From Gammaproteobacteria bacterium (GTDB taxonomy: Bacteria > Pseudomonadota > Gammaproteobacteria > Ga0077536), in the NCBI GenBank assembly GCA_030639105.1, contig DAOWDI010000178.1:1-6621 (forward strand): a stretch of 6,621 nucleotides of DNA. The letters are read 5' to 3'. The first letter of the stretch is position 1, and every line of letters begins with the position of its first letter. The notes beneath the pieces are model-generated. The model did not search any database. It saw only the letters and a program-made list of their open reading frames with translations, and was not told the DNA's origin. A program made the position numbers and the translations under genes. Shown piece after piece: positions 5,814 through 6,621 of this stretch.

Positions 5814-6621
5814 ATGAAACTGACCGTGATCAATTCGCTCACCGAAGTTTCCGCTGGCGAGTGGAACCGTCTCAACCCGGCCGGCAATCCATTTCTATCC
5901 CATGAATTTCTGTACGGCCTTGAACTGCATGGCTGTTTGAATCCGCAAGGGTGGTATACGTCCCATGTCATCCTTCACAATTCGGACGGCCGGCTTTTCG
6001 CGGCGATGCCGCTATACCTGCGAACTAATTCATATGGTGAATTCGTGTTCGATTGGGCTTGGGCGGAGGCATACGAGCGCGCTGGCGGCCGCTATTACCC
6101 GAAATTTGTCTCGGCGATACCGTTCACCCCGGCAACGGGCAGCCGCATACTCGTGGTCGAACCCGAGGACGTCGCGATCGCACTGCCGGTATTGACAAGC
6201 ACCGCGATCGAACTGCTCCAACACAATGGGGCATCCTCCTTGCACTGTCTGTTCCCGGACGATAAGCAAGCGCGGCTATTCAAGGAACTGGATTTGCTCA
6301 TCCGCGAAGGCTGCCAGTTTCATTGGTTCAACCGTGACTACGATTCATTTGAGGCATTTTTGCAGGCCCTGAATTCGAAGCGTCGCAAGCAGATCCGACG
6401 CGAACGGCGGGAAGCGAACGCGCCGGGGATTGCGATAGAAGTCCTCTACGGTGATGCCATTACACCAGAGCACTGGGCCGTTTTTCACAAATTCTATTGC
6501 TCGACTTTTTACCGCAAGTGGGGCGAGCCACGCTTTACGGAGTCTTTTTTCCGCTACCTCTCCGAGGCGATGCCACAGGCCCCGCTGCTGATATTAGCTA
6601 AATATGACGAAGAATACGTCG
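5814..6621 (+). CDS. COG3146 FemAB-like N-acyltransferase (GNAT fold), N-terminal part, runs off the right edge
   Basis: An open frame of 269 codons continues to the window end without a stop. It matches the COG3146 / PF04339 family, annotated as peptidoglycan biosynthesis or recognition protein and as GNAT N-acetyltransferase. Visible landmarks are EWNRLNPAGNPFLSHEFL (about 16-33), a LE-x-HGC-x-x-x-x-GWYTSH stretch, AAMPLYLRTNSYGEFVFD (63-80) with WAWAEAYE, GGRYYPKFVSAIPFTPATG (91-109), FHWFN-DYDSFEAFL, and the basic helix LNSKRRKQIRRERREA near 186-201. Family members are about 370-390 residues, so roughly a third is missing beyond the window. It has no signal peptide and is expected to be cytoplasmic; the acyl donor and acceptor are not known. 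ATG at 5814 is preferred; GTG at 5811 is in frame just before it. It follows the exported protein by 9 bp, suggesting translational coupling. In related genomes this family often lies near aat and ate, which would be expected to the right. Confidence 0.9.
   Translation, partial: MKLTVINSLTEVSAGEWNRLNPAGNPFLSHEFLYGLELHGCLNPQGWYTSHVILHNSDGRLFAAMPLYLRTNSYGEFVFDWAWAEAYERAGGRYYPKFVSAIPFTPATGSRILVVEPEDVAIALPVLTSTAIELLQHNGASSLHCLFPDDKQARLFKELDLLIREGCQFHWFNRDYDSFEAFLQALNSKRRKQIRRERREANAPGIAIEVLYGDAITPEHWAVFHKFYCSTFYRKWGEPRFTESFFRYLSEAMPQAPLLILAKYDEEYV

Overview
The window looks like chromosomal DNA from a gammaproteobacterium of moderate to fairly high GC. Three things point there: the compact ftsK-lolA-rarA gene order, a DUF1820 protein, and a COG3146 (FemAB-like) acyltransferase. 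All three are familiar in Gammaproteobacteria; the genus cannot be read from this sequence. There is no sign of plasmid, phage, transposase, CRISPR, rRNA or tRNA.

Left half, minus strand (about 1-3090): reading leftward there is a complete ftsK (cell-division DNA translocase), a complete lolA (periplasmic lipoprotein carrier) and the first 32 codons of rarA (replication-fork AAA+ ATPase), which runs off the left edge. ftsK-lolA are 21 bp apart and lolA-rarA 40 bp apart, so they read as one operon. LolA starts at TTG.

Right half, plus strand (about 3253-6621): a membrane-anchored alpha/beta hydrolase carrying a clean in-frame internal deletion, a small metallophosphoesterase with a TTG start, a DUF1820 protein, an exported protein of unknown function, and the 5' part of a COG3146 FemAB-like N-acyltransferase that runs off the right edge. 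The last two are tightly spaced and probably co-transcribed. The earlier ones have 129-155 bp gaps and are probably separate units.

The divergent gap between ftsK and the hydrolase (3091-3252) changes sharply from an AT-rich half with a TATAAT box to a GC-rich half packed with six-base palindromes.

The points most worth a second look are the hydrolase that lost the segment holding its catalytic serine while keeping frame and both flanks, the odd AT-rich stretch between it and the metallophosphoesterase (an 18-nt-loop inverted repeat and an unexplained opposite-strand open stretch), the palindromic promoter region before DUF1820 with a partial echo before the exported protein, and the polylinker-like cluster at 3203-3237. 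I see no convincing new multi-gene system; most of the window is core chromosome with a rearranged or decaying interval in the middle.
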